A stretch of 64,000 nt of DNA from Actinopolymorpha rutila (GCF_013407855.1 NZ_JACBZH010000001.1:1116001-1180000), one strand, 5' to 3'; positions 44,308-53,651 are shown, numbered from the stretch's first letter. Program-made: numbers and translations. The notes: a model not told the origin generated them from the sequence alone.

Positions 44308-45114
44308 GTGAGTACCACCACCCGTCGACTTTCCCGGACCGCACGGATCGACGCCGTGTGCGCGGGTGCCGTGGAGTTGGCGCGAGCCGCCGCCCGCGAG
44401 GTCGCGGAAGGAGGCGAGGTCGGCTCCTACCTCGGCTGCGAGGCCGAGGGCGAGCGGGTCGTCACCCACTACTTCGCCGCCGATCATCGCGGCTACGTCG
44501 GCTGGCGCTGGGCGGTCTGCGTGGCCCGGGCGGCCCGGGCCAAGGTCGCGACCGTCGATGAGGTCGTACTCATCCCCGGTCCGGAAGCGATCACCGCGCC
44601 CGCCTGGGTCCCGTGGTCGCAGCGGGTGCAGGCCGGTGACCTGGGCCCGGGAGACATTCTGCCGACGGCGCCGGGCGACTTCCGCCTGGTGCCCGGTTAC
44701 CTCGGCCCGGACGACTCCGAGGCCGCCGACTCGCTCCGCGTCCTCAACCAGGAAGTCGGCCTCGGCCGGGTCCGGGTGCTGTCGGTGGAAGGACGCGACG
44801 ACGCCGCCGACCGCTGGTACGCCGGACCGCAGGGACCGGAGGACCCGATCGCGCAGGCGGCCCCGGCGGCCTGCTCCACGTGCGCGTTCCTGGTCCCGCT
44901 GTCCGGGCCGCTGGGCACGGTCTTCGGGGTGTGCACCAACGAGTTCTCTCCCAGCGATGCCCAGGTGGTGGCGTTCGACCACGGCTGCGGTGCGCACTCC
45001 GAGATCCAGGCGCCCACCCCCGCGTCGGCCGAGCCGATCGGGATGGCGTCGCACGTGCTCGACACCCTGGGCTACGACGACCTGGAGTATCAGCCCCGCC
45101 GCTCCGGCCGCTGA
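44308..45114 (+). CDS. DUF3027 protein
   Basis: A 268-residue protein of the actinobacterial DUF3027 family. Recognisable stretches are SYLGCEAEGERVVTHYFAAD, GYVGWRWAVCVARAARAKVA and APAWVPWSQRVQAGDLGPGD; a C-terminal Cys-rich part (ACSTCAFLVPLSGPLGTVFG, then VCTNEFSPSDA, CGAHSE) may bind a metal. Function unproven. The GTG at 44308 has only a weak site. The stop overlaps the convergent DUF2530 gene by 25 bases. Confidence 0.85.
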   Translation: MSTTTRRLSRTARIDAVCAGAVELARAAAREVAEGGEVGSYLGCEAEGERVVTHYFAADHRGYVGWRWAVCVARAARAKVATVDEVVLIPGPEAITAPAWVPWSQRVQAGDLGPGDILPTAPGDFRLVPGYLGPDDSEAADSLRVLNQEVGLGRVRVLSVEGRDDAADRWYAGPQGPEDPIAQAAPAACSTCAFLVPLSGPLGTVFGVCTNEFSPSDAQVVAFDHGCGAHSEIQAPTPASAEPIGMASHVLDTLGYDDLEYQPRRSGR

Positions 45115-45431
45115 GCCGGCCGGGGCTGCTGCCCCTGCGAGTCCTGCGCCATCCGGTCGCGGCGATACCGGCAGTACGCCAGTCCGACCAGCCCCAGCAC
45201 GATCCCGGTGACGCACGTCCACAGCCACCAGTCCATGCCGGCTCCGCGCAGCCGGGACGCGAACGGCAGCAGGCCCAGCAGGGCGACCGTCCAGACCAGG
45301 ATGCCGACGGAGACCGTGCGCACGCCGTCGACGTCGAGCGGGTGCACCTCGCTGGCGAGCAGTCGCCCGCGGGCGGGCCGGCCGGACTCGTCCGTGGCTG
45401 TTTCGTCCGGGGTAGGTTCGTCCGGGTTCAC
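45090..45431 (-). CDS. DUF2530 membrane protein
   Basis: A 113-residue protein with two membrane helices (SVGILVWTVALLGLLPF and WWLWTCVTGIVLGLVGLAYC), an acidic N-terminus and a short charged C-terminus. It fits DUF2530, next to DUF3027 in many actinobacteria. The GTG at 45431 gives the usual length; the frame is open to 45521. Its 3' end overlaps the DUF3027 stop on the other strand. Confidence 0.82.
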   Translation of the reverse strand: MNPDEPTPDETATDESGRPARGRLLASEVHPLDVDGVRTVSVGILVWTVALLGLLPFASRLRGAGMDWWLWTCVTGIVLGLVGLAYCRYRRDRMAQDSQGQQPRPAQRPERRG

Positions 45432-45592
45432 ACGCCGAGCGTAACCCGGGTGTTGCATGCGTAGGACATCATCCGTGGTTGGGGGCACCTGCGCGTCGGC
45501 CGAAGGGTCGGCGTCTGGCATGCTGCCGCCGGATCCCCAGGGCGCGCGCCGCGCGGGCGCAGGCTGCCCTCATCGCAAGAAAGGTGCCTTCG

Positions 45593-47134
45593 ATGGCCGA
45601 TGCGGCATCCGACACGGTCTCCACTGACAAGGGTGACAAGGGTGACAGAGGCGGCAGAGGCGGCAGAGGCGACAGAGGCGACAGCGGTTCGACGAACGGG
45701 ATCGATCGCTTCTTCCGGATCAGCGAGCGCGGCTCGACGGTCGGCCGGGAGGTCCGCGGCGGGCTGGTGACGTTCTTCGCGATGGCGTACATCATCGCGC
45801 TGAACCCACTGATCATCGGCACCGTCAAGGACGCGAGCGGGCAGTTCCTCGGCGGCGGCACCTCGCCGAACATCGCGATGGTGGCGGCCGCGACCGCACT
45901 GGTCGCGGGGGTGGTCACGATCCTGATGGGCCTGGTCGCCAACTACCCGCTGGCGCTGGCGACCGGCCTCGGCCTGAACGCCTTCCTCGCGTTCGGCGTC
46001 GCGTCCTCGATGACCTGGGCGGACGCGATGGGGCTCATCGTGCTCGAGGGCCTGGTCATCCTGGTGCTGGTGCTCACCGGCTTCCGCAAGGCGGTGTTCC
46101 ACGCCGTGCCCCGCGAACTCAAGACCGCGATCAGCGTCGGCATCGGGCTCTTCATCGCGCTGATCGGCTTCGTCGACGCCGGCCTGGTACGGCGTACCGC
46201 CGCGCCTCCGGTGCCGGTGCAGTTCGGCATCGACGGCTCCCTCGGCGGCTGGCCCGTGCTGGTGTTCGTGGTGGGCCTGCTGGCGATCACGATCATGGTG
46301 GTCCGCAAGGTGCGCGGCGCCATCCTGTACGGCATCCTCGGCGCCACCGTGCTGGCAATCGTGATCGAGGCGATCGCGAAGGTCGGCGCCGCCGGGCCCG
46401 GTTACGCGACCAACCCCAGGGGCTGGGGCCTGAACGTCCCGCGGCTGCCCGACCACTGGATCCAGGTGCCCGACTTCGGCCTGCTCGGCAAGTTCAGCCT
46501 GCTCGGGTCGTTCGAGCGCATCGGCATCGTGGCCGCGGTCCTGCTCATCTTCACCCTGATGGTCGCCGACTTCTTCGACACGATGGGCACGATGACCGCG
46601 ATCGGCTCCGAGGCGGGGCTGCTCGACAAGGACGGCGTACCCCCGAACTCCCAGCGGATCCTCGTGGTCGACTCGGTGGCCGCGGCCGCCGGAGGTGCCG
46701 CGTCGGTGTCGTCGGCCACGTCCTACATCGAGTCCGCGGCCGGCGTCGGTGAGGGCGCGCGTACCGGGCTGGCCAGCGTCGTCACCGGTGTGTGCTTCCT
46801 GCTCGCCACGGCCTTCGCGCCGATCGTCGAGATCATTCCGTACGAGGCGGCCACGCCGGCTCTGGTCGTCGTCGGGTTCTTGATGATGACCCAGGTCACC
46901 GAGATCTCCTGGGACAAGTACGACATCGCGATCCCGGCGTTCCTCACCATCGTGCTGATGCCGTTCACGTACTCGATCAGCGTCGGCATCGGTGCGGGCT
47001 TCGTGTCGTACGTCGTGTTGCGCGCCGCCCGCGGCAAGGCGCGGGAGATCCACCCGCTGCTGTGGGTGGTCGCGCTGCTGTTCGTCGTCTACTTCGCGAT
47101 CGACCCGATCAAGCAGGTGCTCGGCGTCTCCTGA
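45593..47134 (+). CDS. AzgA-type purine permease with collagen-like N-terminus
   Basis: The 513-residue NCS2/AzgA transporter probably imports adenine, guanine or hypoxanthine with protons. It has about 13 helices; family motifs are GGLVTFFAMAYIIALNPLII, the NYPLALATGLGLNAFLAF segment, ADFFDTMGTMTAIGSEAGLL and SATSYIESAAGVGEGARTGL. Residues 14-34 form seven unbroken Gly-X-Y triplets (GDKGDRGGRGGRGDRGDSG), unusual for a permease. The ATG at 45593 follows AAGAAAGG. Confidence 0.9.
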   Translation: MADAASDTVSTDKGDKGDRGGRGGRGDRGDSGSTNGIDRFFRISERGSTVGREVRGGLVTFFAMAYIIALNPLIIGTVKDASGQFLGGGTSPNIAMVAAATALVAGVVTILMGLVANYPLALATGLGLNAFLAFGVASSMTWADAMGLIVLEGLVILVLVLTGFRKAVFHAVPRELKTAISVGIGLFIALIGFVDAGLVRRTAAPPVPVQFGIDGSLGGWPVLVFVVGLLAITIMVVRKVRGAILYGILGATVLAIVIEAIAKVGAAGPGYATNPRGWGLNVPRLPDHWIQVPDFGLLGKFSLLGSFERIGIVAAVLLIFTLMVADFFDTMGTMTAIGSEAGLLDKDGVPPNSQRILVVDSVAAAAGGAASVSSATSYIESAAGVGEGARTGLASVVTGVCFLLATAFAPIVEIIPYEAATPALVVVGFLMMTQVTEISWDKYDIAIPAFLTIVLMPFTYSISVGIGAGFVSYVVLRAARGKAREIHPLLWVVALLFVVYFAIDPIKQVLGVS

Positions 47135-47210
47135 GGTCCGCGCCGGAGCCTGGGCCGGACAACCCAGGTCCGGTCCAGCGCGAACCGGGAGCTTACGGGA
47201 CACTGTGCCC

Positions 47211-47984
47211 ATGCCGGGTTACGTGGAAGGTCTGTTCTCGCTGCACGGTCGGGTGGCGCTGGTCACCGGTGGAAGTTCCGGGATCGGAGCCGCGATCGCC
47301 ACGGCCCTGGCCAGGGCCGGTGCCGACGTAGTGCTGGTCGCCCGGCGCGAGCCCCCACTGCTGGAGACGGTGGCGGCCCTGCGCCGGGCCGGTTGCCAGG
47401 CCGCGCACGTGCAGGCCGACCTCGGAGTCCGTGCCGAGGTGTTCCGGGCCGCCGACGAGGCGGTTGCGGTGTTCGGGGAGCCCGACATCGTGGTGCACGC
47501 GGCCGGAGTCAACCTCCGCCCGCCGCTGACCGAGCTCACCCCGGCCGACTGGGACCGCACGCTGGCGGTCAACCTCGACGCTGCGTTCCTGCTCGGCCAG
47601 CGGTTCGGCCCGGCGATGGCCGCCAGGGGGTGGGGCCGGATCATCAACGTCGGATCGCAGCAGTCGATCCGGGCGTTCGGCAACAGCGGTGGGTACGGCG
47701 TGTCCAAGGCCGGAGTGCTCGCCCTCACCCGGTCCCAGGCGGAGGCCTGGTCGGCGCAGGGGGTGCGGTGCAACGCGATCGTTCCGGGCTTCGTCCGCAC
47801 TCCGCTCACCGAGGCCGTGATGAACGACCCCGAGCGCGAACACGCACTGGCCGCCCGGACGATGGTCGGCCGCAACGGCGAGCCCGGCGACTTCGCGGGA
47901 GTCTCGGTGTTCCTCGCCAGTGACGCCGCGGACTACGTCACGGGGCAGGCGATCTTCGTCGACGGCGGCTTCTCCGTCACCTGA
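47211..47984 (+). CDS. Short-chain dehydrogenase/reductase
   Basis: A classical SDR of 257 residues: cofactor motif VTGGSSGIGAAIATAL, HAAGVN, catalytic serine in INVGSQQS, and YGVSKAG with the catalytic Tyr and Lys. ARREPP after the second strand suggests NADP(H) preference. Substrate cannot be inferred. The ATG at 47211 lies 76 bases after the permease gene. Confidence 0.9.
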   Translation: MPGYVEGLFSLHGRVALVTGGSSGIGAAIATALARAGADVVLVARREPPLLETVAALRRAGCQAAHVQADLGVRAEVFRAADEAVAVFGEPDIVVHAAGVNLRPPLTELTPADWDRTLAVNLDAAFLLGQRFGPAMAARGWGRIINVGSQQSIRAFGNSGGYGVSKAGVLALTRSQAEAWSAQGVRCNAIVPGFVRTPLTEAVMNDPEREHALAARTMVGRNGEPGDFAGVSVFLASDAADYVTGQAIFVDGGFSVT

Positions 47985-48116
47985 TCATCCCTGCACAAAG
48001 CGGTCACGGCGCTTCCGTCCACAATGTGGGAACGCAACCACATCCACGCTGGGAGAGCGCTTGCCCAGGGCGGAATCCCTTATCTGCAATGCGGGAATGA
48101 TCGGCGTCGGGTGGTC

Positions 48117-48144
48117 GTTAGCAAAGGTAATGAGGTACGCTAAC
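48117..48144 (+). promoter_or_regulatory. MarR operator and promoter candidate
   Basis: GTTAGC (48117-48122) and GCTAAC (48139-48144) form inverted arms. They frame a possible -10 (TACGCT, 48136-48141) and end four bases before the marR ATG. Autorepression with a leaderless message is the simplest reading. Confidence 0.5.
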
Positions 48145-48148
48145 TTTC

Positions 48149-48595
48149 ATGCCGTCATCAACCTTGCCCGTGAAGTCTGACGCGGGCCTCGCAAGTGTGT
48201 TGCGTATATCGGTGATGCGGTTGTCCCGTCGGCTGCGCAACCAGCGCGCCGCCGACCACCAGCTCACGGCGAACCAGCTCGGTGTGATGTCCACCGTCAA
48301 CCGTCACGGCGCGTTGACGATCGGTGAGATCGCTGCCTTGGAAAAGGTGCGGCCCCCGTCGACCACCCGCACGGTGAGCTCGCTGGAAGCCCTCGGTCTC
48401 GCGGTGCGTGAGGCGCACCCCACCGACGGGCGCCAGGTGGTGGTCCGGCTGGCCGACGAAGGACGACGCATCCTCGCCGACGACCGCAAGCGACGCGACG
48501 CGTGGCTCGCCCGTCGTCTGCGCGAACTGTCCCCCGACGAGAGAGAGATCCTGCGCCAGGCGGCGCCGATCTTGGAAAGGCTGGCCGCAGCGTGA
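48149..48595 (+). CDS. MarR-family regulator
   Basis: A 148-residue winged-helix repressor (LTIGEIAALEKVRPPSTTRT, then VSSLEALGLAVREAHPTDGR with the beta wing). Long N- and C-terminal helices provide dimerisation. Its stop overlaps the GTG of an MFS exporter, a classic arrangement in which MarR represses an efflux pump and itself until a ligand binds. No Shine-Dalgarno is seen and the message may be leaderless. Confidence 0.9.
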   Translation: MPSSTLPVKSDAGLASVLRISVMRLSRRLRNQRAADHQLTANQLGVMSTVNRHGALTIGEIAALEKVRPPSTTRTVSSLEALGLAVREAHPTDGRQVVVRLADEGRRILADDRKRRDAWLARRLRELSPDEREILRQAAPILERLAAA

Positions 48596-50328
48596 TCGAG
48601 ACGTTCCGATCCCTCCGGAACCGCAACTACCGTCTCTACGCAGCCGGCTCGGCAGTCTCCAACATCGGCACCTGGCTGCAGCGGGTCGCCCAGGACTGGC
48701 TCGTGCTCGAGCTCACCCACAACAGCGGCACCGCCCTCGGCATCACCACCGGTCTGCAGTTCCTTCCGTTCCTGCTGGTCGCGCCCTTCGGCGGACTCAT
48801 CGCCGACCGCTTCTCCAAGCGCAAGGTGCTGCAGTGCACCCAGGTCGCGATGGGCGTCACCGCCGCCGCGCTGGCACTGCTGGACCTCACCGGCGTCGTC
48901 ACCGTGTGGCACGTCTACCTCATCGCGTTCCTGTTCGGCGTCGCCAGCGCGGTCGACAACCCCGCGCGGCAGTCGTTCGTCGTGGAGATGGTGGGCAAGG
49001 ACGACCTGGCCAACGCCGTCGGCCTGAACTCCGCGTCGTTCAACGGCGCCCGGGTCATCGGTCCCGCGGTGGCCGGTTTCCTCATCGTCCTGGTCGGCAC
49101 CGGCTGGGTGATCCTGATCAACGCGATCACCTACAGTGCGACCGTCTTCGCCCTGGCCCGGATGCGTTCGTCGGAGCTCAACTCGGCCCCACACGTCCCG
49201 CGCAGGCCCGGCATGCTGCGCGACGGCGTTCGCTACGTACGCGGGCGGCCCGACCTGATGCTCGTGTTGTGGGTCGTCTTCTTCGTCGGCTGCTTCGGCC
49301 TCAACTTCCAGATGACCAGCGCCCTGATGGCCACCGAAGTGTTCGGCAAGGGTGCCGGCGAGTACGGCGTTCTCGGCTCGATCGTCGCGGTCGGTGCCGT
49401 GATCGGCGCCCTGCGCGCCGCCCGCACCGGACGGCCGCGGTTGCGCATCGTTCTCGTCGCCGCGGTGATCTTCGGGATCCTGGAGGCGCTGAACGGCCTG
49501 GCGCCGACCTACCTCACCTTCGCCCTCATGCTGCCGTTCCTCGGGTTCGCGCAGCTGACCATGATCACCTCCGCGAACGCGATGATGCAGCTGTCGGTCA
49601 GCCCGGAGATGCGTGGTCGGGTGATCTCCCTCTACAGCATGGTGTTCATCGGCAGCACCCCGTTCGGCGCGCCGATCGTGGGCTGGGTCGGCCAGACCTT
49701 CGGCGCCCGGTGGACTCTCATCGGCGGTGGTCTGATCAGCCTGTTCGGCACCCTTGGCGCCGCGCTGATCCTGACCCACCGGCAGGGACTGGTGATGCGG
49801 GCGCACCTGCGTCCGCGGCCGCACCTGCACATCTGGTGGACCCAGGACCGGCCTGAGGCGACCGGTGCCGCCGGGTTGCCGGCCGACGCCGCCGGGCCGG
49901 CGGGGAGCGCCAAGGAAGAGGTGGTCACCCAGGAACGCCCGATCGACGCCGAGCCGGTGGAGTCCGGGCCGGTGGAGGCCGAGCCTGTGGGCGTACGCAC
50001 CGGGTCGAGCGGACCGGACGGCCGGGACGATCTGCGCGGCGAGGGCAGTACGCCGGACGCCGGCCAGAACGCGCGCCACGACGACAGTGCTCGGCGGGGG
50101 AGCCGGTCCGGACATGTATCCGGCCAGGACCGGCGCAGCTCGGGCGTACCGGCCCAACCGGCGGTGCGCCGCACCCCGGCGCTGGTCGGTGAGAGAGTGC
50201 CGGCATGGAGTTCGATCGCCACCACCCGTTGCTCGGGCCCGACCCCACAGGCCGTACGGCCGGGGCGGACGCGGGTCTCGGCGCGCCAGTCCCGGCACGG
50301 CGAGGCCGGACGGTCCTCGGCTCTGTAG
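48592..50328 (+). CDS. MFS exporter (MFS_3 / EntS-like) under MarR
   Basis: A 578-residue transporter. The first 405 residues form about twelve helices (GSAVSNIGTWLQRVAQDWLV, VVWHVYL-type loops, and RGRVISLYSMVFIGSTPFGA). The last 165 or so residues are a disordered acidic/glycine-rich tail. It resembles siderophore and drug exporters of the MFS_3 group. It overlaps marR by four bases (GTGA), so the pair is an operon. Substrate unknown. Confidence 0.87.
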   Translation: MIETFRSLRNRNYRLYAAGSAVSNIGTWLQRVAQDWLVLELTHNSGTALGITTGLQFLPFLLVAPFGGLIADRFSKRKVLQCTQVAMGVTAAALALLDLTGVVTVWHVYLIAFLFGVASAVDNPARQSFVVEMVGKDDLANAVGLNSASFNGARVIGPAVAGFLIVLVGTGWVILINAITYSATVFALARMRSSELNSAPHVPRRPGMLRDGVRYVRGRPDLMLVLWVVFFVGCFGLNFQMTSALMATEVFGKGAGEYGVLGSIVAVGAVIGALRAARTGRPRLRIVLVAAVIFGILEALNGLAPTYLTFALMLPFLGFAQLTMITSANAMMQLSVSPEMRGRVISLYSMVFIGSTPFGAPIVGWVGQTFGARWTLIGGGLISLFGTLGAALILTHRQGLVMRAHLRPRPHLHIWWTQDRPEATGAAGLPADAAGPAGSAKEEVVTQERPIDAEPVESGPVEAEPVGVRTGSSGPDGRDDLRGEGSTPDAGQNARHDDSARRGSRSGHVSGQDRRSSGVPAQPAVRRTPALVGERVPAWSSIATTRCSGPTPQAVRPGRTRVSARQSRHGEAGRSSAL

Positions 50329-50371
50329 TCCTGGCGGTTCATGTAGTCCACGTAGTTCGTGCGGTGAGCTG

Positions 50372-50977
50372 ATGCGGTTGTTCGTCGCGGTGGTCCCACC
50401 GGCCGCGGTGCTCGACGACCTGGCCGGCGAGCTCGCCCTGGTGCGCGAGCGGTTGGCGTCGGACGGGCCGGCCGACAACTACCGCTGGTCGCTGCGGGCG
50501 CAGTGGCACCTCACCCTGGCCTTCCTGGGTGAGGTGCCCGACTCCGCCCGCACCGACCTCCATCGCCGCCTGGGGCGGGCCGCCGGACGGTGCCCGCCGC
50601 TGCGGCTTCGGGTCGCCGGTGGCGGGGGCTTCGGCTCGGTCCGCCGGGCCCGGGTCCTGTGGGCCGGGATCGACGGTGACCTGCGCCCGTTGCGGGAGCT
50701 GGCGGGTTCGGTGTCGGCAGCCGCCCGCCGCTGCGGACTGGACGTACGTGAGGGGCGGTTCAGGCCCCATCTGACCCTCGCCCGGCTGCGTGAGCCGGCC
50801 GACGTACGGGAGGTGACAGCCGCGCTGGCCGACTACGCGGGTCCGGAGTGGATCGCCGACCGGCTCGAACTCGTGGCCTCCCACCTCGGTCAGGGCGAGG
50901 GCCGGCACTCGCGGTACGAGACCGTCGCCGACTGGCCGCTCACCGGCGGGGCCGACCCCAAGAGCGCGGAGAGGTAG
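50372..50977 (+). CDS. thpR: RNA 2',3'-cyclic phosphodiesterase (ThpR/LigT)
   Basis: A 201-residue 2H phosphoesterase. The two catalytic motifs are HLTLAFLG near residue 47 and HLTLARLR near residue 132. The family opens 2',3'-cyclic RNA ends. The ATG at 50372 starts MRLFVAVVPP, the normal beginning. Confidence 0.9.
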   Translation: MRLFVAVVPPAAVLDDLAGELALVRERLASDGPADNYRWSLRAQWHLTLAFLGEVPDSARTDLHRRLGRAAGRCPPLRLRVAGGGGFGSVRRARVLWAGIDGDLRPLRELAGSVSAAARRCGLDVREGRFRPHLTLARLREPADVREVTAALADYAGPEWIADRLELVASHLGQGEGRHSRYETVADWPLTGGADPKSAER

Positions 50978-50987
50978 CCTCCCAGAC

Positions 50988-51077
50988 GTGCATCCTCGGT
51001 ACCGGCGGCTGGTGATCCCCGGCGTGCTCCTGCTCCTGGTGGCGATCGTCGTCGTGGCGGCGGTCAGCCGGGGCTGA
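50988..51077 (+). CDS. 29-residue single-helix membrane peptide
   Basis: A short frame: GTG at 50988 behind GAGAGG, basic start MHPRYRRL, a hydrophobic core VIPGVLLLLVAIVVVAAV, then SRG and stop. The composition is that of a genuine one-helix membrane peptide. It follows thpR by ten bases and is probably on the same transcript. Function unknown. Confidence 0.45.
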   Translation: MHPRYRRLVIPGVLLLLVAIVVVAAVSRG

Positions 51078-51196
51078 GCCGTGACGCCCCGAACCGCTCC
51101 GGTGGTTCTGCTCCGAGGGTCACGGAATCCGAACTCTTCCACTCCGGACCTCACCCCGCGCTGGCCAGACAGGGCGGGCGGGGTGAGGATTCGAGG

Positions 51197-52786
51197 ATGG
51201 GGATGACGAACTCCCGGCCCGGCTTTCGCGCGTGGGCGGCGGGCGCGGGTGTCGTGGCGGCCGGCGCGGGCCTGGCCCTCGCCCAGCTCGCGGCCGGCCT
51301 GATCGCCGAGCCCAGGTCCGTGCCCGTGGTGGCGGTGGGTGCGGCGTTCATCGACGTGATCCCGGCGTCCGTCCGCGAGTTCGGTATCCGGACACTCGGC
51401 ACCGCCGACAAGCCCGTACTCGTCACCGGCATCGTGGTGCTCGTCGTGGCACTCGGTGCGCTGGCCGGCCTGGCCGGAGGTTGGCGCCGCCCACTGGGCT
51501 GGCTGGTCTTCGGTGTGCTCGGCCTGGTCGGCGTGCTGGCCGCGGCCAGTCGCCCGGACGCGGGAACGGCCGCGGTCGTTCCGTCGGTGCTCGCCGCGCT
51601 CACGGCCGGCGGCGTCCTCGCCTGGGCGTTGCGTGCCGTCGAACGAACCGCGGAGCGGGCCGAGGCGGGGAGAGCCGAAGGGGTACGGGGCGAGCCGGGC
51701 GCGGGTTCGGTGGCAGCACACGCGCCGGGTCGGCGGGACCTGTTGCTGCGTGGGGGGCTGGTCGTCGCCGGTTCCCTGGTCGCGGCCGGTGCGGGCTCCC
51801 TGCTGCTGCGCCGGCGAGGGGCGGTGGCCGACGCGCGGGCGTCGTTCCCGGTGCCGCGTCCGCCCACCACAGCCGTACCCGCCGGGGCCGATCTGCACAT
51901 CCGCGACCTGACTCCGTGGCGTACCGCGAACGACGTCTTCTACCGCATCGACACCGCGCTGTCGGTGCCCGTGGTCGACCCGGCGACCTGGCGGCTGCGG
52001 ATCCACGGCATGGTCGACCGTCCGCTGGACCTCACCGTCGCCGACCTGCGCAGCCGGCGGATCGTGCACCGCTGGGTGACGCTCACCTGCGTGAGCAACG
52101 AGGTCGGCGGGGACCTCGCCGGCAACGCCCTGTGGACCGGCGTACTCCTCGACGACCTGCTGAAGGAGGCCCGCGTCCGTCCGGGTGCGGACGCGGTGAA
52201 GTCGACGTCGGCGGACGGCTGGACGTGTGGCACGCCGTTGTCGGCGCTCACCGACGGCCGGTCGGCGATGCTGGCGTTCGGCATGAACGGCGCGCCGCTG
52301 CCGCTGGAGCACGGCTTCCCGGTGCGGATGGTGGTGCCCGGCCTGTACGGCTACGTCTCGGCCACCAAGTGGGTGGTCGACATCGAGGTGACGACGTTCG
52401 ACCGGTTCCAGGCGTACTGGACGACCCGCGGCTGGTCGGCTCAGGGACCGATCAAGACCGCCTCCCGGATCGACGTACCCGCGTCCGGCGCGAACGTGCC
52501 GGCGGGAACGGTGACCGTCGCGGGGGTGGCCTGGGCCCAGCACCGCGGCGTGTCCCGGGTCGAGGTCCGGGCCGGCGGCGGGGCATGGCAGGTCGCGCGG
52601 CTGGCCGGGCAGCCGACGAAGGACTCCTGGCGGCAGTGGACCTGGACCTGGCAGGCGCCGAAGGGTACGCACCGGCTGCAGGTGCGGGCGTTCGACGGCA
52701 CCGGGCAGGTGCAGACCGCGGCGGTCGCCCCGCCCGCGCCGAACGGCGCCAGCGGCTACCACACCATCGACGTCACGGTGGGCTGA
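51197..52786 (+). CDS. Membrane-bound molybdopterin oxidoreductase (sulfite oxidase family)
   Basis: A 529-residue protein with about five N-terminal helices, the last one preceded by a Tat-like GRRDLLLRGG. An exported molybdopterin domain follows (HGMVDRPLDLTVADLRSRRI) with the metal-ligand cysteine in LTCVSNEVGG (Cys298), then a C-terminal dimerisation domain. It resembles sulfite-oxidase-like proteins of actinobacteria; the substrate is open. The ATG at 51197 is used; ATG 51203 is also possible. Confidence 0.88.
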   Translation: MGMTNSRPGFRAWAAGAGVVAAGAGLALAQLAAGLIAEPRSVPVVAVGAAFIDVIPASVREFGIRTLGTADKPVLVTGIVVLVVALGALAGLAGGWRRPLGWLVFGVLGLVGVLAAASRPDAGTAAVVPSVLAALTAGGVLAWALRAVERTAERAEAGRAEGVRGEPGAGSVAAHAPGRRDLLLRGGLVVAGSLVAAGAGSLLLRRRGAVADARASFPVPRPPTTAVPAGADLHIRDLTPWRTANDVFYRIDTALSVPVVDPATWRLRIHGMVDRPLDLTVADLRSRRIVHRWVTLTCVSNEVGGDLAGNALWTGVLLDDLLKEARVRPGADAVKSTSADGWTCGTPLSALTDGRSAMLAFGMNGAPLPLEHGFPVRMVVPGLYGYVSATKWVVDIEVTTFDRFQAYWTTRGWSAQGPIKTASRIDVPASGANVPAGTVTVAGVAWAQHRGVSRVEVRAGGGAWQVARLAGQPTKDSWRQWTWTWQAPKGTHRLQVRAFDGTGQVQTAAVAPPAPNGASGYHTIDVTVG

Positions 52787-52830
52787 GTCGGCTGGGCCGG
52801 CTGGGTCGGCTGGGTCGAGGAGCGCAGCGG

Positions 52831-53601
52831 TCAGGGCAGGGTGAGCACAACCGGGCCGTCCTCGGTGATCGCCACGCTGTGCTCCACGTGCGCGGCCCGG
52901 CTGCGGTCGTCGGTGCACAGCGCCCAGCCGTCCCGTGCGGCGTGGTAGCCGTCGTGGCCGCCGGAGATGAACATCGGCTCGATCGCGATCACCAGGCCGG
53001 GCCGCAGGGGAAAGCCGCGTCCGGGCCGGCCCTCGTTCGGAACTGACGGCGGCTCGTGCATCTGCCGGCCGATCCCGTGCCCGCCGAAGTCGGCGGGAAT
53101 GCCGTACCCGGCGTCCCGGCCGATCCGCCCGATGGCGTGGGAGACGTCGCCGATCCGGTTGCCGGGCGTGGCGGCGGCGATGCCCGCGTCCAGGGCGGCC
53201 CGGGCGGTCTCGATCAGCTTCTCGTCGGCGGGATCGGCGGCCGCCCCCACCACCAGGCTGGTGGCCGCGTCGCCGTGGAAGCCGTCGAGCTCGGCGCCGA
53301 AGTCGATGCTCAGCAGGTCGCCGTCGGCGAGGCGGTAGTCGTCCGGGATCCCGTGCACGATCACGTCGTTCACCGAGGTGATCAGGACGGCAGGGAAGGG
53401 CGTGGGCGCGAAGTGCGGGTGGTAGTCGAGGAACGACGAACGCGCGCCGGCCGCGGCGAGCACGCCCCGGGCCACCTCGTCCAGGTCGCGGAGGGGGACG
53501 CCGGGCACGGCAGCCTGCGCGCAGGCAGCCAGCGCCTTTGCGACGACCCGGCCGGCGGCCCGCATCGCGGCGATCTCGTTCGCGGTCTTGAGTTCGACCA
53601 T
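52831..53601 (-). CDS. map: Methionine aminopeptidase type I
   Basis: A 256-residue metal enzyme removing N-terminal methionine. The five metal ligands sit in SIDFGAELDGFHGDAA (two Asp), GGHGIGRQMHEPP (His), IAIEPMF (Glu) and VEHSVAI (Glu). It is a second, orphan-type copy away from secY/adk. It diverges from an XRE regulator with 50 bases between starts, and the ATG follows AAGGAGTGG. Confidence 0.94.
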   Translation of the reverse strand: MVELKTANEIAAMRAAGRVVAKALAACAQAAVPGVPLRDLDEVARGVLAAAGARSSFLDYHPHFAPTPFPAVLITSVNDVIVHGIPDDYRLADGDLLSIDFGAELDGFHGDAATSLVVGAAADPADEKLIETARAALDAGIAAATPGNRIGDVSHAIGRIGRDAGYGIPADFGGHGIGRQMHEPPSVPNEGRPGRGFPLRPGLVIAIEPMFISGGHDGYHAARDGWALCTDDRSRAAHVEHSVAITEDGPVVLTLP

Positions 53602-53615
53602 GGTGGGACCACTCC

Positions 53616-53644
53616 TTGGCCAATAGGAATACCGGTATTAGTAT
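53616..53644 (+). promoter_or_regulatory. Leaderless promoter with internal 12-bp palindrome
   Basis: TTGGCC (53616-53621), 17 bp, TAGTAT (53639-53644), then seven bases to the GTG of the XRE gene. AATACCGGTATT (53628-53639) is a perfect palindrome in the spacer. This fits autoregulation by the XRE protein, possibly also of map. Confidence 0.55.
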
Positions 53645-53651
53645 CACGCCT

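Noticed and set aside
52787..52822. Repeated ggctgggtc units after the Mo-oxidoreductase
   Set aside because: Short GC-rich simple repeat between convergent genes, with no hairpin or known function.
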